In this document: positions 63,033-64,000 of the stretch, one piece after another
Numbering within the stretch: position 1 is the stretch's first letter
Layout: each line of letters opens with the position of its first letter
Assembly: GCA_964408465.1 (NCBI GenBank)
Contig: CAYOZV010000001.1
Coordinates: 1-64,000 of the forward strand
DNA from: Mariniblastus sp964408465
GTDB taxonomy: Bacteria > Planctomycetota > Planctomycetia > Pirellulales > Pirellulaceae
Reading direction: 5' to 3'
DNA: 64,000 nt
Program-made: the position numbers and the translations under genes
Notes under the pieces: generated by a model
What the model saw: only the letters and a program-made list of their open reading frames with translations
What the model was told of the DNA's origin: nothing
The model's database searches: none

Positions 63033-63863
63033 CTACGTGTTGGAAACAACTGCGTCGATCTTCTGCAGTGATTCCAACAGCGATTCAATGTTATCCAAGG
63101 GGACCATGTTTGGCCCGTCGCTGGGTGATTTATCTGGTTGTGGATGGGTCTCAATAAAAACCGCGCTGACGCCGGCCGCGACCGCCGCGCGAGCCAGCGG
63201 TGCCACCATCTCACGCTCGCCACCGGTTTTCCCGCCGGCGGCGCTGGGCATTTGCACGCTGTGCGTCGCATCGAAAACGACGGGCACGCCAAGATCCGAC
63301 ATCTGGCACAACGCCCTCATATCGTTGACTAATCTTCCGTACCCAAAAAACGTGCCACGCTCGGTCAGCATGATATTCTGACAACCGGCGGATGACAGTT
63401 TTGTGACGACGTGTTTCATGTCCCAAGGAGCCATGAATTGGCCCTTCTTCACGTTGACGGCGGCCCCCGTTTGAGCAGCAGCGACCAGTAAATCGGTCTG
63501 CCGCGCCAAAAAGGCAGGGATCTGCAAAAGGTCCACCACATCGGCAACCGGAGCGGCTTGTTCGGGCAAATGAATGTCCGTCGTCAATGGTAACCCCGTT
63601 TGGGATTTTACTTTCGTCAATATCTCCAGCCCTTTTTGCAGGCCTACTCCACGGTACGAATCTAAACTGGTTCGGTTCGCTTTATCGAAGGAAGCTTTGA
63701 AAATAATTGGCAAATTTAGCCGCTGACAGATTTCCTTCAGCCGACCGGCGATCTCCAAGATCAGGCCCTCGTCGTCGATCACGCAGGGGCCAGCGATCAC
63801 CAGCAGCGGATTTCCGTCGCCGCAGGCGATCTTGTCGCCGATGTTTACTGGATTATTATTCAA
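63033..63863 (-). CDS. kdsA: Kdo-8-phosphate synthase, metal-dependent type
   Basis: Condenses phosphoenolpyruvate with arabinose-5-phosphate to make Kdo-8-P for lipopolysaccharide. 276 residues, family length. Motifs: VIAGPCVIDDEG, FKASFDKANRTSLDSYRG, TTDIHLPEQ, IPAFLARQTDLLVAAAQTG, NVKKGQFMAPWDM, MLTERGTFFGYG, VVFDATHSVQMP and FIETHPQPDKSPSDGPNMVPL. Cys27 in AGPCV is the metal-ligand cysteine of class II enzymes; class I members such as E. coli have asparagine there. It suggests true Kdo in the outer membrane. Confidence 0.97.
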   Translation of the reverse strand: MNNNPVNIGDKIACGDGNPLLVIAGPCVIDDEGLILEIAGRLKEICQRLNLPIIFKASFDKANRTSLDSYRGVGLQKGLEILTKVKSQTGLPLTTDIHLPEQAAPVADVVDLLQIPAFLARQTDLLVAAAQTGAAVNVKKGQFMAPWDMKHVVTKLSSAGCQNIMLTERGTFFGYGRLVNDMRALCQMSDLGVPVVFDATHSVQMPSAAGGKTGGEREMVAPLARAAVAAGVSAVFIETHPQPDKSPSDGPNMVPLDNIESLLESLQKIDAVVSNT

Positions 63864-63923
63864 GTGATTCCATTCGTCGTTTTGGTTGGGGGGATCATGA
63901 AAACCTGCTGGTTTTCGGTACCC

Positions 63924-64000
63924 TCAGTGGACAAGCACCGTTAAGTAATCTTTCACCGTTTCGATTTCCAGCGGCAGGTATCCGCCGGGGTCGCCGTCCA
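63924..64000 (-). CDS. 3' end of a probable diacylglycerol/lipid kinase (partial)
   Basis: The minus strand has an open frame from the window edge that ends with DGDPGGYLPLEIETVKDYLTVLVH and TGA at 63926-63924. Its wording (DG...G.LP.E......L.V..) fits the last strands of YegS/DgkB-type lipid kinases, which end with a DGE-x-x-G-x-x-P element. Only 24 codons are seen, so this is tentative. It is upstream of kdsA on the same strand, with a 60-base gap. Confidence 0.45.
   Translation of the reverse strand, partial: DGDPGGYLPLEIETVKDYLTVLVH

Overview
The window reads as chromosome of a planctomycete, most like a marine or aquatic Pirellulales-type (Rhodopirellula/Blastopirellula-like) bacterium. 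The sequence-based reasons are the DUF1552/DUF1592 CxxCH pair, a PEP-CTERM protein, a dockerin-tailed polysaccharide lyase, an S1 sulfatase and GH29 fucosidases in quantity, stand-alone DUF2126 transglutaminases, kdsA (Gram-negative Kdo synthesis) and flagellar genes. Genes are loosely packed on both strands, with many hairpin-type dispersed repeats between them. Four runs of N (17625-17634, 31125-31224, 39574-39673, 62599-62698) mark assembly gaps.

Layout. 0.2-9.2 kb: an OxyR-type regulator, a receiver-Fis regulator with a degenerate acidic pocket, an SDR epimerase, a SulP anion transporter and glycogen phosphorylase. 9.6-26.4 kb: a carbohydrate region with a CHRD/PEP-CTERM protein, a bifunctional fucokinase/GDP-fucose pyrophosphorylase (Fkp type), two GH29 alpha-L-fucosidases (one followed by a broken DUF1080 domain), a GH10 xylanase-like enzyme, an S1 sulfatase and a PL6 lyase with dockerin. 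Together they suggest use of sulfated, fucose-bearing or alginate/chondroitin-like glycans. 26.8-31.1 kb: a coiled-coil membrane protein, a multi-TM MscS-related protein and a methyltransferase.

31.3-41.3 kb is the most distinctive part: five minus-strand genes encode circularly permuted ATP-grasp enzymes, alpha-E proteins and transglutaminase-fold proteins. There are two full sets, one with separate proteins and one with an ATP-grasp/alpha-E fusion whose ATP-binding lysine looks lost. The family has been proposed from comparative genomics to make and attach peptide tags or novel peptides; the chemistry is not established. A 134-bp tandem repeat that carries copies of a gene's own start codon lies inside this cluster.

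41.6-46.8 kb: an SDR-DUF2867 protein, pyrF, an LptF/G-type permease and an MscS channel. 47-51.8 kb: flhA, fliA (sigma-28) and flgM (anti-sigma-28), a compact flagellar control block without flhF or flhG between. 52-56.5 kb: the DUF1552/DUF1592 pair. 56.9-64 kb: an FHA-GAF-PP2C phosphatase, a GH10-like TIM-barrel protein, purC, a lipoprotein with an apparently inactive transglutaminase-like domain, kdsA, and the 3' end of a probable lipid kinase. No tRNA, rRNA or CRISPR array was seen.
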